Source: Candidatus Poribacteria bacterium (GTDB lineage: Bacteria > Poribacteria > WGA-4E > WGA-3G). Taken from it: a DNA stretch of 5,941 bases. The position numbers were made by a program, and so were the translations under genes. This document shows positions 1 to 5,105 of this stretch, piece after piece. The notes beneath the pieces were generated by a model that was not told the DNA's origin, ran no database searches, and saw nothing but the letters and a program-made list of their open reading frames with translations. Numbering within the stretch: the stretch's first letter is position 1; each line of letters begins with the position of its first letter. The DNA lies in contig VXZL01000240.1 of assembly GCA_009845505.1 (NCBI GenBank), positions 1 through 5,941 on the forward strand, read 5' to 3'.

Positions 1-116
1 GCTTGAAGTTGCTGTTCCATCTCTCTGCGAAATACATCAGCGGCATTTCCAAGAATCTTTCCCTCTACATGAAGAATAGAGATATTTTTTTCTGCAATCG
101 TTGTGTCAAAATTCAT
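1..116 (-). CDS. STAS-domain protein, probable anti-sigma factor antagonist family (partial, 5' end only)
   Basis: Thirty-eight residues are visible from an ATG at 114-116; the gene runs off the left edge. The product starts MNFDTTIAEKNISILHVEGK and continues with an ILGNAADVFRREMEQQL segment. This matches the opening of STAS domains (SpoIIAA/RsbV type): a short beta strand, a second strand ending in an (L/V)xGxL-like turn (here VEGKIL), then a helix that usually begins near an ALREEL-type segment. If correct, the protein would act in the cytoplasm by binding an anti-sigma kinase or as part of a partner-switching module. The phosphorylatable serine of the family would lie beyond the window, so activity cannot be judged. 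An AAGGA ribosome binding site lies at good spacing upstream. It follows rsmG by 82 bases on the same strand and may have its own promoter. The family call rests on a short fragment. Confidence 0.55.
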   Translation of the reverse strand, partial: MNFDTTIAEKNISILHVEGKILGNAADVFRREMEQQLQ

Positions 117-123
117 AGGGTTT

Positions 124-128
124 TCCTT
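124..128 (-). promoter_or_regulatory. Ribosome binding site of the STAS-like gene
   Basis: On the minus strand the sequence reads CTAAGGAAAACCCTATG. AAGGA ends 7 bases before the ATG at 114-116. This is one of the clearest Shine-Dalgarno sequences in the window and fixes the start of the truncated left-hand gene. Confidence 0.7.
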
Positions 129-198
129 AGTTTTCTTATTTGAGGTATTGTACTTTTAAAAGCATTGCCTTCGTCCTATTACGCGAAATTTGCACGCC

Positions 199-870
199 TC
201 ACACTTTCACACGGCGCATTACAATATAACTTCGATTGAACTTTGCGTTTGTAAGGACAGTTTCAACCGCTCCACCGAGCGTATTTAGACGCATTGCGCT
301 TTTGTCAATTTCAGTTTTGATTGTCTCCACGCCAGACTTATAGGCTATCCACTTTCCATTTTGTTTCAGCAACGGTAAGCAAAAATCGGCTGAATCCGCG
401 AGGGTAGCAACGTAACGAGTGAAAACCCAATCGTATGCCCCAATGTGTGCAGGCTGTTGGGCACAAACCTCGGCACGTTCGGCAAGTATGGCGACGTTCT
501 CTGCTTGATGCAACCGCAATTGGGAAACGATAAATTTTAGAAAACTCGCCTTCTTTTCTGAGGCTTCAATAAGTGCTAACCGGACCTCCGGGACATAGAT
601 TTTTAGAACAACGCCTGGAAATCCGGCACCCGTTCCCACATCAATAACAGAATCTCCATCTCTGAGTGTGATATATTCCAAGACACTTAGCGAGTCGAGA
701 AAGTGTTTATGAATAATTTCGTCATCATCCGTAATCGCCGTCAGATTTATACGGGCATTCCACCGAAGTAATTCATCGCGATACTGCGTAAATTGTGCGA
801 CCTGACGCGTTGTCAGCGGAAATCCGTAGCGATTAAACTTCTGTTTTAAGTGCTGTTTGTAATTTATCAA
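199..870 (-). CDS. rsmG: 16S rRNA (guanine-N7) methyltransferase RsmG (GidB)
   Basis: RsmG uses S-adenosylmethionine to methylate N7 of G527 in the 530 loop of 16S rRNA; loss of it gives low-level streptomycin resistance in several bacteria. At 223 residues it is slightly longer than the E. coli protein (about 207). Family marks are RWNARINLTAI (36-46), KHFLDSL (55-61) and the SAM-binding VIDVGTGAGFPG (75-86). They continue with the acidic second-strand end LIEASEKKASFL (100-111), ERAE (131-134), and FTRYVATLADSADFCLPLL (150-168), where most homologues have an R-A pair instead of R-Y. The start is TTG at 868-870: no ATG or GTG gives a full N-terminus, and an in-frame TAG lies six codons upstream. 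No convincing Shine-Dalgarno precedes it; the leader is built of heptamer repeats. It is downstream of mnmG, the usual gidA-gidB order, so it is probably co-transcribed. Stop TGA at 199-201. Confidence 0.95.
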   Translation of the reverse strand: MINYKQHLKQKFNRYGFPLTTRQVAQFTQYRDELLRWNARINLTAITDDDEIIHKHFLDSLSVLEYITLRDGDSVIDVGTGAGFPGVVLKIYVPEVRLALIEASEKKASFLKFIVSQLRLHQAENVAILAERAEVCAQQPAHIGAYDWVFTRYVATLADSADFCLPLLKQNGKWIAYKSGVETIKTEIDKSAMRLNTLGGAVETVLTNAKFNRSYIVMRRVKV

Positions 871-876
871 TTGCTT

Positions 877-911
877 TATCGCTATTGGCTATTGGCTTTT
901 AGCAATTAGCA
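877..911 (-). repeat. Degenerate heptamer array in the rsmG leader
   Basis: Five consecutive 7-base units read on the plus strand are tatcgct, attggct, attggct, tttagca and attagca; two adjacent units are identical. The last two can also be read as inverted units (AGCAATT AGCAAAG). The array stops about 6 bases before the rsmG TTG codon, so it occupies the position where a ribosome binding site would be expected. It belongs to the same family as the arrays at 939-966, 3779-3813, 3866-3893 and 4552-4593. Confidence 0.7.
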
Positions 912-953
912 AAGACGCGCAGCGTGACCGAACGTCCTCTTTGCTGTTTGCTA
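900..953. repeat. Imperfect inverted repeat between mnmG and rsmG
   Basis: The arms 900-915 (tagcaattagcaaaga) and 938-953 (tctttgctgtttgcta) are complementary at 14 of 16 positions, around a 22-base centre (916-937). An alternative inner pairing is GACG (914-917) with CGTC (933-936). The arms are themselves heptamer units in opposite orientation, giving an array-core-array arrangement. It could fold in the mnmG-rsmG transcript or be a small non-autonomous repeat element. No T-tract follows, so it does not look like a plain terminator. Confidence 0.6.
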
Positions 954-966
954 TTCGCGGTTCGCT
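939..966 (-). repeat. Heptamer array overlapping the mnmG stop codon
   Basis: Four units on the plus strand are ctttgct, gtttgct, attcgcg and gttcgct; on the minus strand they read AGCGAAC CGCGAAT AGCAAAC AGCAAAG. The AG of the mnmG TAG stop (965-967) is the start of the first unit, so the array begins exactly where the coding region ends. Confidence 0.65.
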
Positions 967-2869
967 ACGTTGCGTTGTGTTGATGAAGGATAACCATCAA
1001 TATTGAAACATCCGCAGGCGAAACACCGGGCAACCGCGAGGCTTGTCCAATAGAAGCAGGTCGAATTTTCATCAGTTTTTCACGTGCTTCCGCCTTTAAT
1101 CCGGGAACCTCATCATAGTCAAATGTATCGGGTATCCGGAAGTTTTCCATCTTTTTGAATTGGTGAATTTGTCGCTGCTGTCGCTGAATGTAGCCATCGT
1201 ATTTAATTTGAATCTCCACCTGCTCCTTCACGGCTTCCGACAAAATCTCAGGCGATGGTATAATTTGACTTATATCTTCGTAATGAAGTTGAGGTCGTCT
1301 CAACAGTTCCGCCAAAGATGTGGGTTGCTTTAATTCACCAGTTTTGACTATAGTTGCCCAACTGTCAGCAGGCACCACCTGTCCTTCTCCAATAAGAGGC
1401 GGTTCCGCTGGTTTGAGAACAGTTTCGTGCAAGCGTTTTAATTCTGTTTGAATATTTTCGGCTTTCTTTTGAAATTGACGGTATCTGTTGTCATCAACAA
1501 GCCCAATTCGTTTACCAATTTCAGTGAGTCTTAGATCGGCGTTGTCTTCCCGCAAGGTCAGTCTGTACTCGGCGCGCGACGTGAACATGCGGTAAGGTTC
1601 ACGAATATCCAAGGTAACAAGATCGTCAATAAGTACAGCTACATAGGCTTGGGCTCTGTCAAGGATAAGAGGTTTTTCACCTTTGACTTTTAGTGCTGCG
1701 TTGATTCCTGCCATAAGTCCTTGTGCGGCGGCTTCCTCGTACCCCGTGGTGCCATTGAGTTGTCCTGCGAAATAGAGTCGAGGTACGCGTTTCGTCTCAA
1801 GCGTTGGCTGCAGTTGGGTCGCCGGAGCAAAGTCGTACTCCACGGCGTATCCGAAGCGCATAATTTCGGCGTTCTCTAACCCCTTGATGCTATGCACCAT
1901 CTCGACCTGCACATCTTCTGGTAGACTTGCAGAAATCCCGTTCAGATAAATCTCATCCGTATCCCTCCCCTCCGGTTCAACGAAAACTTGGTGTCCAGTT
2001 TTTTCGGCGAATCGGACTACCTTATCTTCAATTGACGGACAATAGCGGGGACCGATACCAACGATGCGACCGCTGTACATCGCAGACCGATGGAGATTTT
2101 CACGAATGATAGCGTGCGTATTCTCGTTTGTGTAAGTCAGATAACAGGGCAGCTGCGACTGGGTAATGCGTTCAGTTGTGAAAGAGAAGGGGAGTGGATC
2201 TTCATCGCCGGGTTGGATTTCCATTTGGCTGAAGTCAATTGTATGGGCATTGACGCGCGGGGGTGTCCCCGTTTTGAGCCTGCCAATCTCAAAACCGAGG
2301 TTCAAAAAACTTTCCGAGAGTTTCTCAGCAGAGGACTCACCAGCTCTACCGGCACTATAGGAAACATCACCAATATGAATTATGCCTTTCAGGAAAGTCC
2401 CGGTTGTGAGAATTACAGTTTCGCCCAAATAAGCAGTCCGTGTCTGACTTAAAATGCCAATACACTTCCCATTTTCAATAAGGAGTTCTTCAACCAATAC
2501 CTGTTTGATATCAAGTCGTTCTTGTGCCTCCAAGACGCGCTTCATTTCATCTTGGTACGCCTTCTTATCTGCTTGTGCTCGACTCGACCTAACAGCCGGT
2601 CCCTTTTTGGTATTGAGACGGCGGAATTGAATGCCGGTTTTGTCAATATTTTTTGCCATCTCGCCGCCGAGCGCGTCTATCTCTTTAACAAGATGCCCCT
2701 TAGCAAGCCCACCGATGGCGGGATTACAAGACATTTTCGCAATTGTATCAAGATTGATAGTAACGATGAGTGTTTCACAACCCATCCGCGCAGCAGCAAG
2801 TGCAGCCTCACAACCGGCATGCCCTGCTCCGACTACAATAACATCATAATGCTTTTGATAAGTGTTCAT
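965..2869 (-). CDS. mnmG: tRNA uridine-5-carboxymethylaminomethyl modification enzyme MnmG (GidA)
   Basis: MnmG forms a heterotetramer with the GTPase MnmE. Using FAD, NADH, methylene-tetrahydrofolate and glycine or ammonium, it installs the (carboxymethyl)aminomethyl group on C5 of wobble U34 in certain tRNAs. The 634 residues match the usual length (E. coli about 629). Visible motifs are the FAD-binding GAGHAG (14-19), MSCNPAIGG with Cys48 (46-54), GTFLKG (157-162), and GDVSYSAGRAGE (167-178). The first GidA signature GPRYCPSIEDKVVRF (273-287) carries the conserved Cys277, and the second signature spans 368-391 (AGQLNGTTGYEE onward). The C-terminal part keeps the FTSRAEYRL (429-437) and RPASIGQASRLPGVSPAD (603-620) blocks used in MnmE and tRNA contact. 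An in-frame TAA five codons upstream fixes the ATG at 2867-2869; the ribosome binding site is weak (GAAAAGA). Nothing looks broken. It lies 60 bases after the M28 gene and 94 before rsmG. Confidence 0.98.
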   Translation of the reverse strand: MNTYQKHYDVIVVGAGHAGCEAALAAARMGCETLIVTINLDTIAKMSCNPAIGGLAKGHLVKEIDALGGEMAKNIDKTGIQFRRLNTKKGPAVRSSRAQADKKAYQDEMKRVLEAQERLDIKQVLVEELLIENGKCIGILSQTRTAYLGETVILTTGTFLKGIIHIGDVSYSAGRAGESSAEKLSESFLNLGFEIGRLKTGTPPRVNAHTIDFSQMEIQPGDEDPLPFSFTTERITQSQLPCYLTYTNENTHAIIRENLHRSAMYSGRIVGIGPRYCPSIEDKVVRFAEKTGHQVFVEPEGRDTDEIYLNGISASLPEDVQVEMVHSIKGLENAEIMRFGYAVEYDFAPATQLQPTLETKRVPRLYFAGQLNGTTGYEEAAAQGLMAGINAALKVKGEKPLILDRAQAYVAVLIDDLVTLDIREPYRMFTSRAEYRLTLREDNADLRLTEIGKRIGLVDDNRYRQFQKKAENIQTELKRLHETVLKPAEPPLIGEGQVVPADSWATIVKTGELKQPTSLAELLRRPQLHYEDISQIIPSPEILSEAVKEQVEIQIKYDGYIQRQQRQIHQFKKMENFRIPDTFDYDEVPGLKAEAREKLMKIRPASIGQASRLPGVSPADVSILMVILHQHNAT

Positions 2870-2881
2870 ATCTTTTCGTGG

Positions 2882-2925
2882 TTACCGGGCCGGGGTAAAA
2901 TGTTCATTTATTTTTCTGGTTTACC
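2882..2925 (-). promoter_or_regulatory. Competing short stems in the leader of mnmG
   Basis: In the 60-base gap between the M28 gene and mnmG, the segment GGTAAA (plus 2894-2899) is complementary both to TTTACC at 2920-2925 (20-base loop) and, through GGTAA, to TTACC at 2882-2886 (7-base GC-rich loop). The two stems exclude each other. They are short and may be chance; a role in mnmG expression is only a possibility. Confidence 0.2.
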
Positions 2926-2929
2926 ATAA

Positions 2930-3931
2930 TTAGAGTCCATCATAAATGATACTGATAACAAGCGTGGCAACGACTTCAAGGCTTTTTGCACTACATTTGT
3001 CCACTGTGTCTTCAACGGTATGCCAATATGGGTAGGTGAAATCAATGATATTCACCATTGGAATCCCCACTTTGATGAGTGGAACGTGATCGTCCAAAAT
3101 CGCTGCCCCTAAGCGTTGCTGGAAAGGTGCTAAACCAAGGGTTGATGCTCGATCCCAGATTGCTTGGGTGAACTCACGATTTGCTTCCCAAGAGTAACGC
3201 TCTATTGGAAGACTCAAATCCTTGTCTCCCACCATATCCAATAGTATACCGTAATCAGGTCTCCATTTTCCAAGATTTTGTGCGAAAAAGCGAGAACCGA
3301 TGAACATGTCGTCAACGGATCTACCGTAATCTTCACCATCGAAAAGCACAATAACAATTCGACGCGGTGGTGGATGTAGACTGAGAACTCTCGCGATCTC
3401 AAGAAGTACCGCAACCCCAGAGGCTCCATCGTTAGCACCGAGAATCGGCTTATGTTGATTTTCTGGGTTTGGATCTCGGTCAGCGATGGGACGTGTGTCC
3501 CAATGTGCAGCGAGTAGAAGCGTCTCTCCAATCGGTTCTACCCCAGTAACAGACGGGATGGCTTCGGCTTTCGGTCCAAACTCCGCTAAGATATTATTGA
3601 GTCGGAGCGTTACACCATCTACCTCGTATTGACATGGCTGAAGTTCTACGTTATTCGCATATTTTTGAAGTTCAGCGAACAAATAACTTTGCGTTTGACG
3701 GTGTGCTATTGAACCCGGCGGTCGCGGTCCAAATTCGCACTGTTTCTCTAATATTGCGAAAGCCCGTTGTGCATCAAAGATAGCTATCGGCTGTCGGTTA
3801 TCAGTTACCGGCAACTCCTTTGGAGCAGCCTGTGTGTTGTTTTCTATCAGAACGTCTTCTTTACTGACCGCTGACTGCTGACTGCTGACTGCTATCAAGA
3901 GTGCTACAAATACGAACAATTGTTTTCTCAT
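2930..3931 (-). CDS. Exported M28-family zinc hydrolase, glutaminyl cyclase-like
   Basis: The 333-residue product has an N-terminal signal peptide (MRKQ, then hydrophobic LFVFVALLIAV at 5-15) without a lipobox cysteine, so it is probably secreted or periplasmic. The mature part carries the M28 metal and catalytic pattern: AAHWDTRP (His143, Asp145), GANDGASGVAVLLEIAR (Asp168), LFDGEDYG (Glu200, Asp201), LLDMVGDKD (Asp232), DDHVPL (280-285) and YWHTVEDTVDK (His304). The DDHxP and YWHT blocks, and the FGPRPPGS block at 67-74, resemble glutaminyl-peptide cyclotransferases, which convert N-terminal Gln to pyroglutamate, more than typical aminopeptidases. The true substrate is unknown. Residues 14-23 (AVSSQQSAVS) and about 40-51 (LPVTDNRQPIAI) are encoded by heptamer repeats. 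The ATG touches the recR TAG with GGAG 7 bases upstream, so it is likely translationally coupled to recR. Stop TAA. Confidence 0.85.
   Translation of the reverse strand: MRKQLFVFVALLIAVSSQQSAVSKEDVLIENNTQAAPKELPVTDNRQPIAIFDAQRAFAILEKQCEFGPRPPGSIAHRQTQSYLFAELQKYANNVELQPCQYEVDGVTLRLNNILAEFGPKAEAIPSVTGVEPIGETLLLAAHWDTRPIADRDPNPENQHKPILGANDGASGVAVLLEIARVLSLHPPPRRIVIVLFDGEDYGRSVDDMFIGSRFFAQNLGKWRPDYGILLDMVGDKDLSLPIERYSWEANREFTQAIWDRASTLGLAPFQQRLGAAILDDHVPLIKVGIPMVNIIDFTYPYWHTVEDTVDKCSAKSLEVVATLVISIIYDGL
3779..3813 (-). repeat. Heptamer array inside the M28 coding region (second block)
   Basis: Five units on the plus strand are gatagct, atcggct, gtcggtt, atcagtt and accggca. On the minus strand they fit ARCYGAY (AACTGAT, AACCGAC, AGCCGAT). 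They encode about PVTDNRQPIAIF, just before the first conserved part of the mature enzyme. The 35 bases are not a multiple of three, so the block must be kept in frame together with its surroundings. Confidence 0.6.
3866..3893 (-). repeat. Near-perfect heptamer array in the signal peptide region of the M28 gene
   Basis: Four units on the minus strand read AGCAGTC three times and then AGCGGTC, followed by a partial AGT. Three units make 21 bases, so the translation has a 7-residue period (AVSSQQS then AVS). This is the most regular array in the window and the likeliest to change copy number by replication slippage. Confidence 0.85.
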
Positions 3932-4546
3932 CTAAGCTCTCCGCCTGCCTTCGAGTGCCTTCGCGAGGGTTACCTCGTCAATATATTCCAAATCACCACC
4001 AACAGGAATACCATAGGCAATACGAGTGACATCGACTTTAAACATCTCTAAGTGCTGCGTAAGATAGAGTGCCGTTGCCTGTCCTTCGGTGGTCCAATTT
4101 GTGGCGAGTATTACCTCCTGAACAGGTTTTGCCCCAGCAGCAGGTTGCTTAATGCGTTGAAAGAGTTTATTTATTCCGAGTTCATCGGGTCCAGTCCCAT
4201 CCAATGGTGATAAAACACCACCTAAGACATGATAAAGCCCCTTATAACCATTAGTTCGCTCAATTGCCCACAGGTCATCAGACTCTTCAACAACGCAGAT
4301 GACTTGTTGATCGCGGCGTGGATTTGTACAGATGTAGCACGGATCGGTATCAGTAATAGCACCACAGATGTCACAGTAACATAACAGTTTCTTTACTTGT
4401 GCGATAGCTTCTGCGATTTGAGCAGTCTCGGTATCAGGTAGCTTCAGCATAAAGAACGCTAAGCGCTGTGCTGTTTTCTGTCCAATCGTAGGGAGTTTCT
4501 GGAGCTCTGAGATAAGTTTCGCCAGCGGTTTAGGATATTCTTGCAT
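3932..4546 (-). CDS. recR: Recombination mediator protein RecR
   Basis: RecR acts with RecO (and RecF) to load RecA onto SSB-coated single-stranded DNA during gap repair; it forms a ring-shaped tetramer clamp. The 204 residues match the family (about 200). In order: the helix-hairpin-helix region with LPTIGQKTAQRLAFFML (18-34); the zinc finger CDIC (58-61) with CYIC (70-73); the Toprim domain with ICVVEESDDLWAIE (83-96) and ATNWTTEGQATALYL (148-162); then RIAYGIPVGGDLEYIDEVTL (175-194) and ALEGRR near the end. The Toprim loop has Trp151 where homologues usually have Pro, and Gln156 where Glu is common. The start is ATG at 4544-4546; an in-frame TAA four codons upstream, lying inside the heptamer array, rules out a longer form. 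The ribosome binding site is weak (AAGAA). It stands in the classic dnaX-ybaB-recR order. Confidence 0.97.
   Translation of the reverse strand: MQEYPKPLAKLISELQKLPTIGQKTAQRLAFFMLKLPDTETAQIAEAIAQVKKLLCYCDICGAITDTDPCYICTNPRRDQQVICVVEESDDLWAIERTNGYKGLYHVLGGVLSPLDGTGPDELGINKLFQRIKQPAAGAKPVQEVILATNWTTEGQATALYLTQHLEMFKVDVTRIAYGIPVGGDLEYIDEVTLAKALEGRRRA
3939..3942 (-). promoter_or_regulatory. Ribosome binding site of the M28 gene, inside recR
   Basis: GGAG lies within the last recR codons, 7 bases before the M28 ATG (3929-3931). The recR stop TAG (3932-3934) is directly followed by this ATG. Together they point to termination-reinitiation coupling and fix the start of the M28 gene. Confidence 0.7.
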
Positions 4547-4551
4547 GAATT

Positions 4552-4593
4552 CTTGATTATCGGTTGTCAGCCATCAGCGGTTAACTATCAATC
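4552..4593 (-). repeat. Heptamer array forming the recR leader
   Basis: Six units on the plus strand are cttgatt, atcggtt, gtcagcc, atcagcg, gttaact and atcaatc. On the minus strand the core reads CGCTGAT GGCTGAC AACCGAT AATC. The array ends 5 bases from the recR ATG and so fills the translation initiation region. The rest of this 121-base gap (4594-4667) holds a possible decayed extension around 4640-4667 (gctaata, atcagtt, gataaca) and no recognisable promoter. Confidence 0.65.
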
Positions 4594-4667
4594 CTGCGCA
4601 TAGATTGTGAAGATTTTTCGGTACAGACAACGCGCTTTTGCTAATAATCAGTTGATAACAATTCTGG

Positions 4668-4976
4668 TTAGGGTAGCCCTGGAATTTTAAGTCCACCGGT
4701 CAATTTGCTCATTTCTGAGGACATCAATTCTTGTGATTGTTGCAGTGCTTCGTTGATAGCAGCAACAACCAAGTCTTCAAGCATTTCAGTATCGTCCGGA
4801 TCAACAACTTCCGGTGTAATATGGAGTGAAACAATTTCCTGTTGTCCATTGACAACAGCAGTTACCATACCGCCGCCGACGGTTGCTTCGACGGTTCGGT
4901 TTGCAAGTTCTTCTCGGATTTCCAGCATCCGTTTCTGCATCTGCTGTGCCTGTTTCATCAGGTCATTCATCTTCAT
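4668..4976 (-). CDS. ybaB: YbaB/EbfC family nucleoid-associated DNA-binding protein
   Basis: The 102-residue product matches the YbaB/EbfC family (about 100-110 residues), small dimeric proteins that bind DNA and coat the nucleoid; a link to recombination is inferred mainly from their position between dnaX and recR. Visible family marks are the N-terminal basic helix with MNDLMKQAQQMQKRMLEI (3-20), the EATVGGGMVTAVVNGQQEI stretch (30-48), the DDTEMLEDLVVAAINEAL segment (61-78), and the C-terminal GGLKIPGLP tail. Two ATGs compete, at 4974-4976 and 4968-4970. I chose the first because AGGA lies 10 bases upstream of it; an in-frame TAG eight codons upstream limits any longer form. Stop TAA at 4668-4670. 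Confidence 0.95.
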   Translation of the reverse strand: MKMNDLMKQAQQMQKRMLEIREELANRTVEATVGGGMVTAVVNGQQEIVSLHITPEVVDPDDTEMLEDLVVAAINEALQQSQELMSSEMSKLTGGLKIPGLP

Positions 4977-4986
4977 AATTTTTTTA

Positions 4987-4990
4987 TCCT
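4987..4990 (-). promoter_or_regulatory. Ribosome binding site of ybaB
   Basis: AGGA on the minus strand, followed by an A-rich spacer of 10 bases, precedes the first ATG (4974-4976). A second purine patch (GAGG) sits just upstream at 4992-4995. The spacing favours the first of the two possible ybaB start codons. Confidence 0.5.
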
Positions 4991-5028
4991 GCCTCTAAAC
5001 AATTTTATAATCGTATACGCATAAGTGA

Positions 5029-5058
5029 TTGACTTGTTACAAAAATGCTGAGTACAAT
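5029..5058 (+). promoter_or_regulatory. Sigma-70-like promoter on the opposite strand
   Basis: TTGACT (5029-5034) and TACAAT (5053-5058) each match the consensus at five of six bases, with an 18-base spacer. Transcription would run rightward through the stem-loop at 5080-5102 and into dnaX in antisense. No plus-strand gene follows. Such matches occur by chance in AT-rich gaps, so this is tentative. Confidence 0.3.
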
Positions 5059-5079
5059 AGAAATTTCCTTATAAGAATA

Positions 5080-5102
5080 CGTCTTTCCCATTAGGAAAGA
5101 CG
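5080..5102 (-). terminator. Stem-loop after dnaX
   Basis: CGTCTTTCC (5080-5088) and GGAAAGACG (5094-5102) form a perfect 9-bp stem with a 5-base loop, starting 3 bases after the dnaX stop codon. On the minus strand it is followed by TATTCTTATAAGG, which is only moderately T-rich. It may be a weak terminator or attenuator that sets the dnaX to ybaB ratio, or a 3'-end stabilising hairpin. Confidence 0.6.
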
Positions 5103-5105
5103 CGA

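Noticed and set aside
147..152. TACAAT on the minus strand as a -10 box for the STAS-like gene
   Set aside because: No acceptable -35 at 16-18 bases upstream (GACGAA is the nearest), so a promoter cannot be supported.
2904..2927. Seven-codon open frame (MVNQKNK) in the gap before mnmG, as a possible leader peptide
   Set aside because: No ribosome binding site and no codon bias suggesting attenuation; such tiny frames are expected by chance.
1927..2929. Several plus-strand open frames (e.g. 1927-2109, 2090-2452, 2522-2929) opposite mnmG
   Set aside because: They lie antisense to the intact, fully conserved mnmG, lack ribosome binding sites and have no recognisable protein features.
3214..3531. 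Minus-strand open frame in another frame of the M28 gene
   Set aside because: Shifted-frame shadow of a gene whose catalytic motifs are all in the main frame.
3779..3893. CRISPR-like repeats
   Set aside because: The units are 7 bases, directly tandem and without spacers, so they are not a CRISPR array.
4705..5024. Plus-strand open frames opposite ybaB
   Set aside because: Antisense to a complete YbaB family gene; composition reflects its reverse complement.
4977..5105. Possible SRP RNA or other structured RNA near dnaX-ybaB
   Set aside because: SRP RNA often neighbours dnaX, but its conserved GNRA-tetraloop and asymmetric-loop motif is absent here; only the simple 9-bp stem is seen.
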